From Chryseobacterium jejuense (GTDB lineage Bacteria > Bacteroidota > Bacteroidia > Flavobacteriales > Weeksellaceae): a DNA stretch of 64,000 bases. The stretch covers positions 620,001 to 684,000 of the forward strand of contig NZ_FNEG01000002.1 in NCBI RefSeq assembly GCF_900100075.1, given 5' to 3'. The notes under the pieces are model-generated. The model did no database searches, had not been told where the DNA came from, and saw nothing but the letters and a program-made list of their open reading frames with translations. Within the stretch, counting starts at the first letter, position 1, and the number at the start of each line of letters is the position of its first letter. This document shows positions 1 to 9,626 of this stretch, in pieces. The position numbers and the translations under genes are program-made.

Positions 1-395
1 GAACGTTCAATTTTATCGAATTCACGCCTTGTCATCTGAAACTGAAAGTCCACATAATTGATTTTATCATCTATAAATTCGACATCAATTCCTATGGGAA
101 ATTCTCCAATAGCACAAATTACAAGTTCTCTAGAATGAGAAATATTGAAATGAAGAGGATGATCCTTCAAATAAGGTTTATTATCAGGAAACCTTAAGAT
201 CTGCACCTCATCAATGTGATAATGAGACTTTAATCCTAACTGTAAAAGAACCCTGCCTAACAGGGAAAGCTGGGCATCCTGCCACCTTCTGTATTTCAAG
301 ATATCCAGTCTAAAGCTCTCGGGAAAAGAGTTTAAATACTGATCTAAAAAATACTGATGCTTCTCTTCACTAATAAATGTATATAGAATAACCAT
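1..395 (-). CDS. 4'-phosphopantetheinyl transferase superfamily protein (3' end outside window)
   Basis: The minus strand reads open from an ATG at 395 to the left edge (131 codons), so the C-terminus is missing. Residues about 83-88 (FNISHS) and 102-106 (GIDVE) are the two hallmark motifs of Sfp/AcpS-type transferases; the GIDVE acidic residues bind Mg2+ and CoA. Such enzymes move the phosphopantetheine arm of CoA onto a serine of acyl or peptidyl carrier proteins in the cytosol. The N-terminal 80 residues fit the first half of the pseudo-dimeric Sfp fold. Whether it serves fatty-acid ACP or a secondary-metabolite carrier cannot be told from this fragment. The gene diverges from sodC, with about 255 bases between the two starts. 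Confidence 0.85.
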   Translation of the reverse strand, partial: MVILYTFISEEKHQYFLDQYLNSFPESFRLDILKYRRWQDAQLSLLGRVLLQLGLKSHYHIDEVQILRFPDNKPYLKDHPLHFNISHSRELVICAIGEFPIGIDVEFIDDKINYVDFQFQMTRREFDKIER

Positions 396-650
396 TCTTA
401 ATGCTCTTCAAATGTGTGGTATTGATTGTAAAAGAAAACTGTGACCTTCATCCAAAAAGATAAAAATAAACAATTTTATTCGTCTTTCAATTTAAATTAT
501 TATGAGGGTAAAACTACACATTGTGAGGGTAAACAAGATATAATTAAGATGCTTCCTCAGATATTCTTTCAGAAAAAAGGCTGTAATCATAAAGCGTTCT
601 GGAAAATCTTTTATAAATTTAACCTAAATATCACTATAAATCATTTAAAA

Positions 651-1154
651 ATGAAAGTACAAACATTAGCATTATTGGCAGGATGTGCATTTTTAGCCGT
701 TTCATGCGGAACTACAAAAACGTACAGCGTAAATGCCAAAAGCGGAACTCAAACAGGTGGAACAGCAAAGTTTACCCAACAGGGAAATGATGTCATCATG
801 AAACTGAATGTAACGAATCTTACCCCTGGAATCCATGCAGTACACATTCATGAAAAAGGAGACTGCTCTGCAGCAGACGGAACCTCTACAGGCGGACACT
901 GGAACCCATCTAAGAACGATCATGGAAAATGGGGAGCTGAGCACTTCCATATGGGAGATATAGGAAATTTGGTGGCCGATCAGAACGGTACAGCCGTTTT
1001 AACTTTCAAGACTGATAAATGGTGTCTTGGTTGTACAGATGAATCTAAAAACATCATCGGAAAAGGTCTTATTGTACACGCTGCAGCAGACGATTTCCAT
1101 ACTCAGCCTACAGGAAATGCCGGAGGAAGAGTGGGATGTGTAGAAATTAAGTAA
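651..1154 (+). CDS. sodC: Copper/zinc superoxide dismutase lipoprotein
   Basis: A 167-residue periplasmic Cu/Zn superoxide dismutase (2 superoxide to O2 plus H2O2). The reading frame is open from 441, but the ATG at 651 begins a lipoprotein signal (hydrophobic run, then Cys19 in AVSC), so I place the start there. Metal ligands fit the family: His65 and His67, bridging His83 (GGHWNP), His91, a His in the 98-100 HFH motif, Asp103 and His143. Cys72 (HEKGDC) and Cys163 (GRVGC) should form the conserved disulfide. An extra CLGC motif at 125-128 is not part of the usual active site. A terminator follows directly. Confidence 0.95.
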   Translation: MKVQTLALLAGCAFLAVSCGTTKTYSVNAKSGTQTGGTAKFTQQGNDVIMKLNVTNLTPGIHAVHIHEKGDCSAADGTSTGGHWNPSKNDHGKWGAEHFHMGDIGNLVADQNGTAVLTFKTDKWCLGCTDESKNIIGKGLIVHAAADDFHTQPTGNAGGRVGCVEIK

Positions 1155-1171
1155 TCATTTATTTACACAAT

Positions 1172-1206
1172 AAAAAAACCGATAATTTTCATTATCGGTT
1201 TTTTTA
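1172..1206. terminator. Bidirectional terminator between sodC and the S41 protease gene
   Basis: A 10-bp perfect stem (1177-1186 with 1191-1200, loop TTTC) has an A-run before it and a T-run after it. It can therefore end sodC on the plus strand and the convergent protease gene on the minus strand. Confidence 0.85.
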
Positions 1207-1209
1207 TGT

Positions 1210-3339
1210 TTATGACTTTACTCCCATATCTGATACAATATTCATTGCTTCCTGCAGGTAAAGATCTTTTTTAAGATTCTTGATCCACATTTCAGATTTC
1301 TTTTTGAAAGCTTCGTCTTTTTTCTCTCTTTCAACTTCACTTGGATACATAATAAACTGTAATCCGTTCTCAAACTTAGTCAGCACTTTGAATTTTTCAA
1401 TCTGAGATTTTCTGTGCTTCATGACATCATTGAATTTATTGATGTTCAGTGTAATGTTTTCTTCTTTATCCAGCTTTTCTCTCCATTGAGCTGATTCTAA
1501 CAGAAGCTGGTAGTTTTTGTTCTTAGCCATTCTGTCTGCACTTGCTTTCTCAAGGGCCTGAATGTTAAAGAAATTCAGTTTTTCGAATTTGGTAGCTGGA
1601 ATTTTATCCCAAGCCAGGGCAAAATCATCATAACGCTCTCCTACTTCGGCATACGTAAAGAAATCTTTCATCTGAATATCAGATACAATTCCTTTTCTCT
1701 GTGTAGACTCACCTGTAATTCTATAGAACTTTTGAATAGTCAGTTTTAAAGATCCGAAATCATCTTCTGTATTCAGGAATCTGTTCAAATCTACAAAAGT
1801 CTGAACAGTCCCTTTTCCGAAAGATTGTGGAGATCCAATCACCACAGCTCTTCCATTATCCTGCATTACACCTGCTAAGATCTCAGAAGCCGATGCAGAA
1901 AGCTCGTTTTGCATAATCACAAGCGGACCTGTCCAGATAGGAGTCTCATTTTTGTTCTTCAGGGTCTGTATTTTTCCATTTCCATCCTTCACCTGTACAT
2001 AAGGTCCGGCCTCCATGAAAAGTCCCATAATATCTCCTACTTCCGTTAAAGATCCACCACCGTTGTTTCTAAGATCAAGGATAATTCCTTCAATATTTTG
2101 CCCTTTAAGCTTTACAATCTCATTTTTGATATCATCAGAAGCATTTCTTCCTTTTGAATTTTCAAAATCAGCGTTAAAGCTTGGTAGGTTAATAAATCCA
2201 TATTTCTTACCATTCGGAGCATTTACTACAATACTTCTTGCAAAAGTATCTTCAATAGCAACCTCTTCACGAATCATAGTTACATCTTTGATTGTTCCGT
2301 CTTTTTTCTGAACGGTTAAGGTAACAGGGGTTCCTTTTTCTCCTCTGATTAATCTTACCGCTTCATCAGAAAGCATTCCTACTACATTTACAGCATCATC
2401 TTTTGGTTTAGATTTTACTTTCAGAATCTTATCCCCTTCAGAAAGCTGCTTAGATTTCCATGCCGGGGCTCCAATAGTAAGAGCACCAAGATAAAGGTTT
2501 CCTTTTTTCTCTTGGATTAAAGCTCCGATTCCGATTACTTTTCCTGTAAACTGAGTATCAAAGTCTTCTTTATCTTTTGGAGAATAATAGTTGGTATGTG
2601 GATCGAATACTTCGGTATAAGCATTCATATACACCGTAAACCAATCCATTTTTTTTCTCTTTTTGAACCTGGTAAAGGTCTCTTTTACAAGATCTTTCAC
2701 CTCATCTGTAGCTTTTTTAACCTTCTCATCCTGAGTAAGAACTTTAAGCTTGATGGTATCATTTAATTTGTACTTCTGAACAGAATCTTTCTTCTCTTTC
2801 TGAGCCTCTTCTTTGCTGTTCATCGATTCAACTTCCTGAAGGATGTTGTATTTGATGAATTTTTTCCATTCATTATACTGTTCCTGCTTGTTGGCAGGTA
2901 CTTTTTTAAGCTTTGGCTCCAGCGTAAGTGTTTCTTCTTCCTGAAGGTTAATAGGCTTACTGAAAATGTCCTGGGTAATCTTATCAATCTCGTCTACTCT
3001 TTGATAAAGCCTGTCAATTGTAAGTTTATAGAAACTCAGATCGCCCTGATTGATATAATCATCAAGCTTTGTTTCATGCTTGCTGAATTCATCCATATCA
3101 GACTGCAGGAAATATCTTTTGGCAGGATCTACCAATTCGAAATAATGTTTATAAACATCTTTTGAGTAGGCATCATTGATAGGCTTTGGACTATAATGCA
3201 GGTAAGAAAGAGTGTTTTTTACGCTCACCATTATTGTCTGCATCTTTTCATCATCGTTCTTTGGCGAGTTGAAGCAAAACATTAGACTGGTTAATGGAAT
3301 CAGTAGTAAAAATTTATTCAGTTTGAAATTTTTCCACAT
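1210..3339 (-). CDS. prc: Carboxy-terminal (tail-specific) processing protease, S41 family
   Basis: A 709-residue protein of the long Prc/Tsp class. After an N-terminal membrane/export segment and a helical N-domain (to about residue 250) comes a PDZ domain (about 260-350, starting near FTGKVIGIGALI). The S41 protease core follows: DLRNNGGGSL, the catalytic Ser in SASASE (about 482) and the catalytic Lys in FGKGTVQ (about 508). A lysine-rich C-terminal domain closes the protein, as in E. coli Prc. Prc degrades or trims periplasmic proteins from their C-termini and regulates murein hydrolases in E. coli; the substrates here are unknown. It is transcribed alone, convergent with sodC. Confidence 0.92.
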   Translation of the reverse strand: MWKNFKLNKFLLLIPLTSLMFCFNSPKNDDEKMQTIMVSVKNTLSYLHYSPKPINDAYSKDVYKHYFELVDPAKRYFLQSDMDEFSKHETKLDDYINQGDLSFYKLTIDRLYQRVDEIDKITQDIFSKPINLQEEETLTLEPKLKKVPANKQEQYNEWKKFIKYNILQEVESMNSKEEAQKEKKDSVQKYKLNDTIKLKVLTQDEKVKKATDEVKDLVKETFTRFKKRKKMDWFTVYMNAYTEVFDPHTNYYSPKDKEDFDTQFTGKVIGIGALIQEKKGNLYLGALTIGAPAWKSKQLSEGDKILKVKSKPKDDAVNVVGMLSDEAVRLIRGEKGTPVTLTVQKKDGTIKDVTMIREEVAIEDTFARSIVVNAPNGKKYGFINLPSFNADFENSKGRNASDDIKNEIVKLKGQNIEGIILDLRNNGGGSLTEVGDIMGLFMEAGPYVQVKDGNGKIQTLKNKNETPIWTGPLVIMQNELSASASEILAGVMQDNGRAVVIGSPQSFGKGTVQTFVDLNRFLNTEDDFGSLKLTIQKFYRITGESTQRKGIVSDIQMKDFFTYAEVGERYDDFALAWDKIPATKFEKLNFFNIQALEKASADRMAKNKNYQLLLESAQWREKLDKEENITLNINKFNDVMKHRKSQIEKFKVLTKFENGLQFIMYPSEVEREKKDEAFKKKSEMWIKNLKKDLYLQEAMNIVSDMGVKS

Positions 3340-3846
<507 letters not shown>

Positions 3847-4168
3847 GCCATGAGTGATAAATGATGAATGATAAGGGATGGCAATACTCCATCTTCCATT
3901 TCAATGGTAATTTGCCATTTGGAGAGGACCAATTGATACTAAAATTTTATGGTTATTTAAACATTAAAAACTTTTCTCTTCCTGCCCCCAGCTTTCTTTT
4001 CTTACTAAAATACAGACGGTTTATTCCTAAAATTAAATCAGAGAATGACAAATCTGCTGTTTTATTGCGTCTTATTTTTAACTACATTTGATGTGTTGAA
4101 AATTCTTTTTGTTCAATTCTCAAATGAACAGATTGTACTGCATTTGTATAAAAAAATTAAGATAATAT
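3847..4168. other. Intergenic region upstream of surE
   Basis: Contains only a weak 76-codon open frame (3861-4091) of low-complexity composition with no recognisable domain, which I do not call a gene. The rest is probably the surE promoter and leader. Confidence 0.45.
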
Positions 4169-4957
4169 ATGGAAAGACCGCTTATTCTGGTTACTAATGA
4201 TGATGGAATTACAGCTCCCGGTATCAGAAATCTAATCAGCTTTATGAACGAAATCGGAGACGTAATTGTGGTAGCCCCAGACTCTCCTCAAAGTGGTAAA
4301 GGCCACGCTATTACTATTAATTCTACACTAAGCTATGAAGAAGTTAAGCTTGATGGCCCACAAACAGATTATTCATGTAGTGGAACGCCTGTAGATTGCG
4401 TAAAAATGGCTCTTGATAAAATTCTGACAAGAAGACCCGATATTGTAGTTTCAGGGATTAATCATGGTGCCAATTCATCCATCAATGTAATTTATTCAGG
4501 AACAATGTCTGCCGCTGTAGAAGCTGGTGTAGAAGGAATTCCTGCAATTGGATTCTCATTACTGGATTTCAGTTGGGAAGCAGATTTTACTCAGGCTAAA
4601 GAGTTTATTCAGAATATTGTAAGAAGAACGCTTGAAAATCCAATGCCTAAAGGAATCGTCCTGAATGTGAACATTCCGAAACTTCCTGCATCAGAAATAA
4701 AAGGGATAAAAGTTTGCAAACAGGCTAATGCGAAATGGGAAGAAAGCTTTGATGAGAGAGTAAATCCACACGGGAAAAAGTATTACTGGTTAACAGGTTA
4801 CTTTAACAATATGGATGAGTCTGAAGATGCTGATGAAACAGCTTTGGCTAACGGATACATTTCTATCGTCCCGGTAAAATTTGACCTTACAGCGTATGAA
4901 TATATGAAAACGTTGGAAGAAGTAATGGCTTTTGATGCCGTAAAAGAAACTAAATAA
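4169..4957 (+). CDS. surE: 5'/3'-nucleotidase SurE
   Basis: A 262-residue cytosolic phosphatase that dephosphorylates 5'- and 3'-nucleoside monophosphates and is linked to stationary-phase survival. The divalent metal site is visible: Asp11 and Asp12 (TNDDG), Ser42 (SPQSGKGH) and Asn98 (SGINHGAN). The SGTPVDCVK motif (71-79) is also typical. Full length for the family, with the start directly before the first beta strand (PLILVTNDD). It is monocistronic here and followed by a strong terminator. Confidence 0.96.
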   Translation: MERPLILVTNDDGITAPGIRNLISFMNEIGDVIVVAPDSPQSGKGHAITINSTLSYEEVKLDGPQTDYSCSGTPVDCVKMALDKILTRRPDIVVSGINHGANSSINVIYSGTMSAAVEAGVEGIPAIGFSLLDFSWEADFTQAKEFIQNIVRRTLENPMPKGIVLNVNIPKLPASEIKGIKVCKQANAKWEESFDERVNPHGKKYYWLTGYFNNMDESEDADETALANGYISIVPVKFDLTAYEYMKTLEEVMAFDAVKETK

Positions 4958-4975
4958 AATTGCTATTTAAAGATA

Positions 4976-5017
4976 GAAAAAGCGTGAAATTTGATTTCAC
5001 GCTTTTTATTTTTTTAG
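4976..5017 (+). terminator. Terminator of surE
   Basis: Stem 4977-4989 (AAAAAGCGTGAAA) with 4995-5007 around a 5-base loop, followed by a long T-rich run. Confidence 0.85.
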
Positions 5018-5047
5018 TTCTCGAAGATTTGACAGATAACGCAGATG
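5018..5047. repeat. Dispersed intergenic repeat, copy A
   Basis: About 30 bases of the pattern TCTCGnAGATTT-nn-CAGATAAnGCAGATG; a second copy lies at 8594-8623. Both sit just after or before plus-strand gene ends. Confidence 0.5.
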
Positions 5048-5087
5048 ATTATGCTTAAAAATGTTGAAATATTAATTTATTTCTATG

Positions 5088-6491
5088 TTAAAACAACACT
5101 TTATCTTCCTTCCTCAATTCTTCCAGATAGCTTTTCTTATCATCTCTGTAGAAAAGGTTCATGGTTTCAAATGGAATTAATTTCAGATCTTTATTAACTA
5201 TATGAACACAGGATTTCTTCACTGCTCTCACATCAAAATCATGAGCGTCCATGAAGTTCATAATGATGATTCTAAACAGATTATCATAATCAAGATCCGG
5301 CGCACATACTTCCGGCAAACAACAAAGTAACTGGTTAACTTTAGGTTGTACTTTATCTACTGAAATACCAGTGCTGAAGATATCCAGCAACTGCATATGA
5401 AGCCCTGCATCCTGTTCGTAAACAATGGTATTTTTAGATTCATTATTCAGAAGATCGGCAGGATTGATATATCGGGTTAAAGGAATAATCTCCCCTTGAA
5501 GTTTTAATATATAGCCCATTGCAAGGGCATCCGGATTACACGGAACCGGAATAATATCATCAGAATTTAAAAGCGGGAACTGATTCAGAATTTCCTGTCT
5601 TACCTCCGTTAAAGTGATTTTCTCATGAGCAGAATCCTCTCTGTTTCTTCCCGCAATTTCTACTGGCTGGAAGGTAATTCCTCTTACACATTTCTGTTTT
5701 AAAGCAAAATCAATAATCTTTCCGATTTCATCAATATTTTTATCTTTTTGAAGAACAATTACCAACGTAGTGGAAAGGTTGAGTTCATTCAATTTTTCTA
5801 GAGCCTTCATCCTTACAGAAGTAAGATCTTTTCCTCTGAAATCTTCCAAAACTTCCGGTTTAAAAGAATCAAACTGAAGATACACTTCAAACTCAGGAGC
5901 ATAAGTAGCCAGTTTCTCAGCAAAACCCGGATCATTGGCAATTCTTATCCCATTTGTATTCAACATTAAATGTTTAATGGGTTTAGACTTGGCAATATCC
6001 ATAATTTTAAAAAATTCCGGATGGATGGTAGGCTCTCCACCACTGATCTGAACTACATCAGGCTCTCCTTCATTTTTAACAATCACATCAAACATGGCCT
6101 CAATCTCCTCCAAACTTCTGTGGCTTCCATAATGTGGAGAAGACATTGCATAACAGGTTGGACAGGTCAGATTACAACGATCTGTAACTTCTACAATGGA
6201 AAGACAACTATGCTGCTCATGATCTACACAAAGACCACAATCATAAGGACATCCGTACTCCACATCTGTTCCGAAATGAAGGGGCATTTCCGAAGCTTTA
6301 TTGTAGTTTCTTATATTTTTGTAATAATGAACATCAGAAGCAATTTTTGTTTTGAAAAAGCCATGATCCGGACATCTTTTGGTCATGAAAACGGCTTCAT
6401 CCTCTATAATAATCTTCGCTCCTACCCTTTTCAGGCATTCCGGACAAAGACTGATCGTATAATCGTAATAGGTATAGTTTCTTACTGGCAT
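5088..6491 (-). CDS. Radical SAM enzyme of the MJ0619/tetraether-lipid-synthase-like family
   Basis: A 467-residue radical SAM protein. The SAM-binding cluster motif is Cys106-x3-Cys110-x2-Cys113 (DRCNLTCPTCY), followed by GGEP at 151-154. N-terminal to it are more cysteines (CPEC at 16-19, Cys40, and Cys81/85/88/96 in CPYDCGLC...HSC), suggesting extra metal sites. The block GCPYDCGLC-x-DH-x-QH-x-CL-x-IVEVT-x-RCNL is what I recall from the archaeal MJ0619/Tes proteins, which join lipid chains by C-C bonds. Bacterial homologues have other or unknown roles, so the reaction is not assigned. It is the last gene of an operon with an Lgt-like membrane enzyme, which hints at lipid or lipoprotein modification. 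Confidence 0.75.
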   Translation of the reverse strand: MPVRNYTYYDYTISLCPECLKRVGAKIIIEDEAVFMTKRCPDHGFFKTKIASDVHYYKNIRNYNKASEMPLHFGTDVEYGCPYDCGLCVDHEQHSCLSIVEVTDRCNLTCPTCYAMSSPHYGSHRSLEEIEAMFDVIVKNEGEPDVVQISGGEPTIHPEFFKIMDIAKSKPIKHLMLNTNGIRIANDPGFAEKLATYAPEFEVYLQFDSFKPEVLEDFRGKDLTSVRMKALEKLNELNLSTTLVIVLQKDKNIDEIGKIIDFALKQKCVRGITFQPVEIAGRNREDSAHEKITLTEVRQEILNQFPLLNSDDIIPVPCNPDALAMGYILKLQGEIIPLTRYINPADLLNNESKNTIVYEQDAGLHMQLLDIFSTGISVDKVQPKVNQLLCCLPEVCAPDLDYDNLFRIIIMNFMDAHDFDVRAVKKSCVHIVNKDLKLIPFETMNLFYRDDKKSYLEELRKEDKVLF

Positions 6492-6509
6492 AATTAATTT
6501 TTAAAATGC

Positions 6510-6737
6510 TTATCCACAAATATATCCGCTGATTAGCCCGCAGACCAATAAACAAATAACAAAGGTCTGTATAAACTGTTTTCTGCTGAATTTTCTGCTA
6601 TCCTTACTTTCATAGACAAACTTTACAATAAAGGTAACAATTATAGAAAAAAACAGAGCGCCTATAACCATCATCCCAACGATCATAACAAAAACACCTG
6701 CAAGGCTACCGCCTTCTAAAAAAGTTAAAGTTTTCAT
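6510..6737 (-). CDS. Small two-helix membrane protein in the radical SAM operon
   Basis: A 75-residue protein with two predicted transmembrane helices (about 13-40 and 57-73) around a short basic cytoplasmic-type loop (ESKDSRKFSRKQ). I recognise no family. Its ATG overlaps the stop of the Lgt-like gene by four bases and it ends 18 bases before the radical SAM gene, so the three are almost certainly co-transcribed and translationally coupled. It may be a membrane partner of one of the two enzymes. Confidence 0.7.
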   Translation of the reverse strand: MKTLTFLEGGSLAGVFVMIVGMMVIGALFFSIIVTFIVKFVYESKDSRKFSRKQFIQTFVICLLVCGLISGYICG

Positions 6738-7489
6738 CTTGAATATTTTAAATAAGTGATTTGAGTGTTTTTAACAGTATAAATGTAGTAAATAATTACA
6801 CAAATACATACAAGTTGAATCGTCCCGAGGTTTCCCGCAATTTCAACCCTTGGTTTAATAAAGTCTAAAAAGAACCTGAATATAAAATAACTCAGCATAA
6901 AGAGCTGAAAAAGAAACCCTGATGGATACTTCTTCTGTTTCTGAACATATTTCAAAACGATCCAAAGCCCAATCAAAAAGCCTATCTCATACAAAGCAAC
7001 AGGATGCCTCAAATATTGATCTCCCAAATGCATCCCAAAAACAGAATCTGTTGGAATACCATAAGTTTCCTCGTGAATTCCTGTAAGAAAACAGCCAATT
7101 CTTCCGATAATTATAGCTAGCATTAAGGGAAAAACAATCAGATCTCCTGTACTTTCTTTATGTCCAACTGCTTTCTTAGCCAATTCTACCCCCAGAAGTC
7201 CAAAAGCCAGTCCTCCAACAATTGTATTGCTGGACCAAAACTTTTGAAAACTGAAATTATCAAACATAGTGTAAGGATTTTCCAGATTTCCAATGAGTTT
7301 GGATCCTAATAATGCTCCAGCTGTTGCCCCTATCAAAACGGCAGCAGAACTATTGAAAGATAGTTTCTCCTTTGATTTTCTTTTTAGGAAAAAATAATAC
7401 CGCATGCCCAGAAACATTCCTACCGCCTCAAAAAGAGGATGGGCAAGGATGGTTTGGCCGAAAATATGAAAGGTTACAGGAAAATCCAT
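6734..7489 (-). CDS. Prolipoprotein diacylglyceryl transferase (Lgt)-like membrane protein
   Basis: A 251-residue polytopic membrane protein with the Lgt layout: several helices, a GRIGCF motif (129-134), then RHPVALYE (161-168). Lgt transfers diacylglycerol from phosphatidylglycerol to the lipobox cysteine of prelipoproteins. In canonical Lgt the first motif reads GRxGNF and its Asn is functionally important; here it is Cys. That divergence, and the operon with a Tes-like radical SAM enzyme instead of the usual lgt neighbours, suggest a paralogue with a different acceptor or lipid. A housekeeping lgt should exist elsewhere in the genome, outside this window. If none exists, this could be the real Lgt. 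Confidence 0.75.
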   Translation of the reverse strand: MDFPVTFHIFGQTILAHPLFEAVGMFLGMRYYFFLKRKSKEKLSFNSSAAVLIGATAGALLGSKLIGNLENPYTMFDNFSFQKFWSSNTIVGGLAFGLLGVELAKKAVGHKESTGDLIVFPLMLAIIIGRIGCFLTGIHEETYGIPTDSVFGMHLGDQYLRHPVALYEIGFLIGLWIVLKYVQKQKKYPSGFLFQLFMLSYFIFRFFLDFIKPRVEIAGNLGTIQLVCICVIIYYIYTVKNTQITYLKYSR

Positions 7490-7550
7490 TGCTTCAAAAA
7501 TAATCCATTTCAGATTATTTACTACCTTTATTCTGACAAATAATTACAAA

Positions 7551-8591
7551 ATGCGTATAGAATATGACATAAAACTGGGGTTTAAGGATGTAATGTTCCG
7601 CCCAAAGCGTTCTACATTGAAGTCCCGTTCAGAAGTAAACCTGGAAAGGGAATTTATCTTTAAACATACCAAAAAAAGATGGAGTGGAGTTCCTGTTATT
7701 GCAGCTAATATGGACACTGTAGGAACTTTTGAAATGGCCGTAGAACTGGCTAAAGATAAAATCATCACAGCTATTCATAAACATTATACACCGGAAGAAT
7801 GGGATCAGTTTCTGCAAAGCCAGCCTGAAAGCATTCATCAGTATATTGCTCTAAGCACTGGCACCGGAAAAGCAGATGAAGAAAAAATCAGACTGATCCT
7901 TGAAAAGCATCCAAAAATCGAGTTTCTCTGCATAGATGTTGCCAATGGATATTCTGAGCATTTCGTTCAGTTTGTGAAGACGGCAAGGGCTAATTTCCCT
8001 GATAAGATCATCATAGCCGGAAACGTAGTGACCGGAGAAATGGTGGAAGAACTTCTTTTAGTAGGAGCAGACATCATAAAAGTTGGTATCGGGCCTGGTT
8101 CTGTATGTACAACCCGTGTAAAAACAGGAGTTGGTTACCCGCAATTATCTGCTATTATTGAATGTGCTGATGCTGCTCATGGTTTAGGAGGTCATATTAT
8201 TGCAGACGGAGGCTGTAAAATTCCGGGAGATGTAGCCAAAGCTTTTGGCGGTGGTGCTGATTTCGTCATGTTAGGTGGAATGTTTGCCGGACACGATGAA
8301 AGTGGTGGTGAAATGATTGAGGAGAATGGTAAAAAATACCGTTTATTCTACGGAATGAGCTCAAAAACAGCAATGGATAAGCATTCAGGTGGTGTAGCCG
8401 AATACCGCGCTTCTGAAGGGAAAACCGTAAAAGTAGCGTATAAAGGTCCGGTTGCTGAAACTGTGAAGGATATTTTAGGTGGAGTGCGCTCTACATGTAC
8501 GTATGTAGGAGCTTCCAAGCTTAAAGAACTTTCCAAGCGAACTACTTTTATCAGAGTTCAGGAACAGGAAAATCAGATTTTTAACGGATAA
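7551..8591 (+). CDS. guaC: GMP reductase
   Basis: A 346-residue NADPH-dependent GMP reductase that converts GMP to IMP and ammonia in purine salvage. It has the IMPDH/GMPR barrel: AANMDTVGT near 51-59, the catalytic loop GPGSVCTTR with Cys186 (the same position as in E. coli GuaC), and the phosphate-binding region [16 protein letters not shown]. There is no CBS insertion, which separates it from IMP dehydrogenase. Length is standard. It is divergent from the Lgt-like operon and convergent with fabG. Confidence 0.96.
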   Translation: MRIEYDIKLGFKDVMFRPKRSTLKSRSEVNLEREFIFKHTKKRWSGVPVIAANMDTVGTFEMAVELAKDKIITAIHKHYTPEEWDQFLQSQPESIHQYIALSTGTGKADEEKIRLILEKHPKIEFLCIDVANGYSEHFVQFVKTARANFPDKIIIAGNVVTGEMVEELLLVGADIIKVGIGPGSVCTTRVKTGVGYPQLSAIIECADAAHGLGGHIIADGGCKIPGDVAKAFGGGADFVMLGGMFAGHDESGGEMIEENGKKYRLFYGMSSKTAMDKHSGGVAEYRASEGKTVKVAYKGPVAETVKDILGGVRSTCTYVGASKLKELSKRTTFIRVQEQENQIFNG

Positions 8592-8593
8592 AT

Positions 8594-8623
8594 TTCTCGC
8601 AGATTTTTCAGATAATGCAGATG
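8594..8623. repeat. Dispersed intergenic repeat, copy B
   Basis: Second copy of the TCTCGnAGATTT-nn-CAGATAAnGCAGATG element seen at 5018-5047, located just after guaC. Confidence 0.5.
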
Positions 8624-8669
8624 TAAGAAGTCTGCTTCAATAAGATCAGCTTGATGATTCTTAAAAGAA

Positions 8670-8713
8670 CAAAAAAAGAGGCTACCCATTTTGCGTAGCC
8701 TCTTTATATTTTT
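8670..8713. terminator. Bidirectional terminator between guaC and fabG
   Basis: An 11-bp perfect stem (8675-8685 with 8695-8705) has an A-run on its left and a T-rich run on its right. It serves both convergent genes. Confidence 0.88.
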
Positions 8714-9455
8714 AAGTTAACATTCCTCCGTCAACGTTCAATGTCTGTCCGGTAATGTATGATGCCATTTCACTTCCTAAGAAAACACAAGCATTTGCTA
8801 CATCAGCAGGTTGCCCTCCTTTTTTCATTGGAATTCCATCTCTCCATTCCTGAACTATTTTTTCATCTAAAATAGCAGTCATTTCTGTTTCAATGAATCC
8901 AGGAGCAATAGCGTTACATCTGATATTTCTGGAACCTAGTTCTAATGCAACAGATTTTGTAAATCCAATTACACCTGCTTTAGAAGCGGCATAGTTAGCC
9001 TGTCCTGCATGTCCCTGAATTCCTACTACAGAAGTCATATTAATGATAGATCCTGATCTTGCCTTCATCATCGGCTTGATAACCGCTTTTGTAAGGTTGA
9101 AAACCGAATCAAGGTTTACTTTGATTACCTGATCCCAGTCTTCTTTAGACATTCTTAATAATAAGTTATCTTTTGTAATCCCAGCATTGTTTACCAAAAT
9201 ATCAATCTGCCCAAACTCTGCCATTACTTCTTCTACCAATTTTTGAGCGGCATCATAATCTGATGCGTCAGACTGATATCCTTTAATTTGGGTTACAGAA
9301 CTTAAAGCTGCTTCTAATTCTTTAGCTTTGTCTACAGAACCGGCATAAGTAAATGCTACTTTTGCTCCTTGTTGAGCATACATTTCAGCAATACCCTTCC
9401 CGATTCCTCTCGTAGCTCCGGTAATTAGTGCTACCTTTCCTTCTAATAATTTCAT
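8712..9455 (-). CDS. fabG: 3-oxoacyl-[acyl-carrier-protein] reductase
   Basis: A 247-residue short-chain dehydrogenase with the FabG profile: TGATRGIG (12-19, NADPH binding), NNAG (89-92), the catalytic triad Ser142, Tyr155 and Lys159 (YAASK), and the C-terminal DGG motif (TLNVDGGML). It reduces beta-ketoacyl-ACP in each round of type II fatty-acid elongation. It is not in a fab cluster here, which is usual in flavobacteria. The 171-base upstream spacer carries no other gene. Confidence 0.93.
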   Translation of the reverse strand: MKLLEGKVALITGATRGIGKGIAEMYAQQGAKVAFTYAGSVDKAKELEAALSSVTQIKGYQSDASDYDAAQKLVEEVMAEFGQIDILVNNAGITKDNLLLRMSKEDWDQVIKVNLDSVFNLTKAVIKPMMKARSGSIINMTSVVGIQGHAGQANYAASKAGVIGFTKSVALELGSRNIRCNAIAPGFIETEMTAILDEKIVQEWRDGIPMKKGGQPADVANACVFLGSEMASYITGQTLNVDGGMLT

Positions 9456-9626
9456 ATCTCTTGACGATTATTTTTTTATAACTCATTCAGCTAGTGAAAG
9501 CTGACTCACTTAGTATCATAATTCTTTTTCAGAATTAAACGGTTTGCAAAGATATTATAAATTGTTATTCAACACATTGAAAACATAAAAATACTGAACT
9601 TTTTTGTTCAATTTCTATATTTAATA

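Noticed and set aside
441-650. Upstream extension of the sodC frame
   Set aside because: Would put 70 unconserved residues before a clear lipoprotein signal peptide; the ATG at 651 is the real start.
3861-4091. 76-codon open frame after the small membrane gene
   Set aside because: Low-complexity, no domain, no promoter or start context; it looks like chance open sequence in the surE leader.
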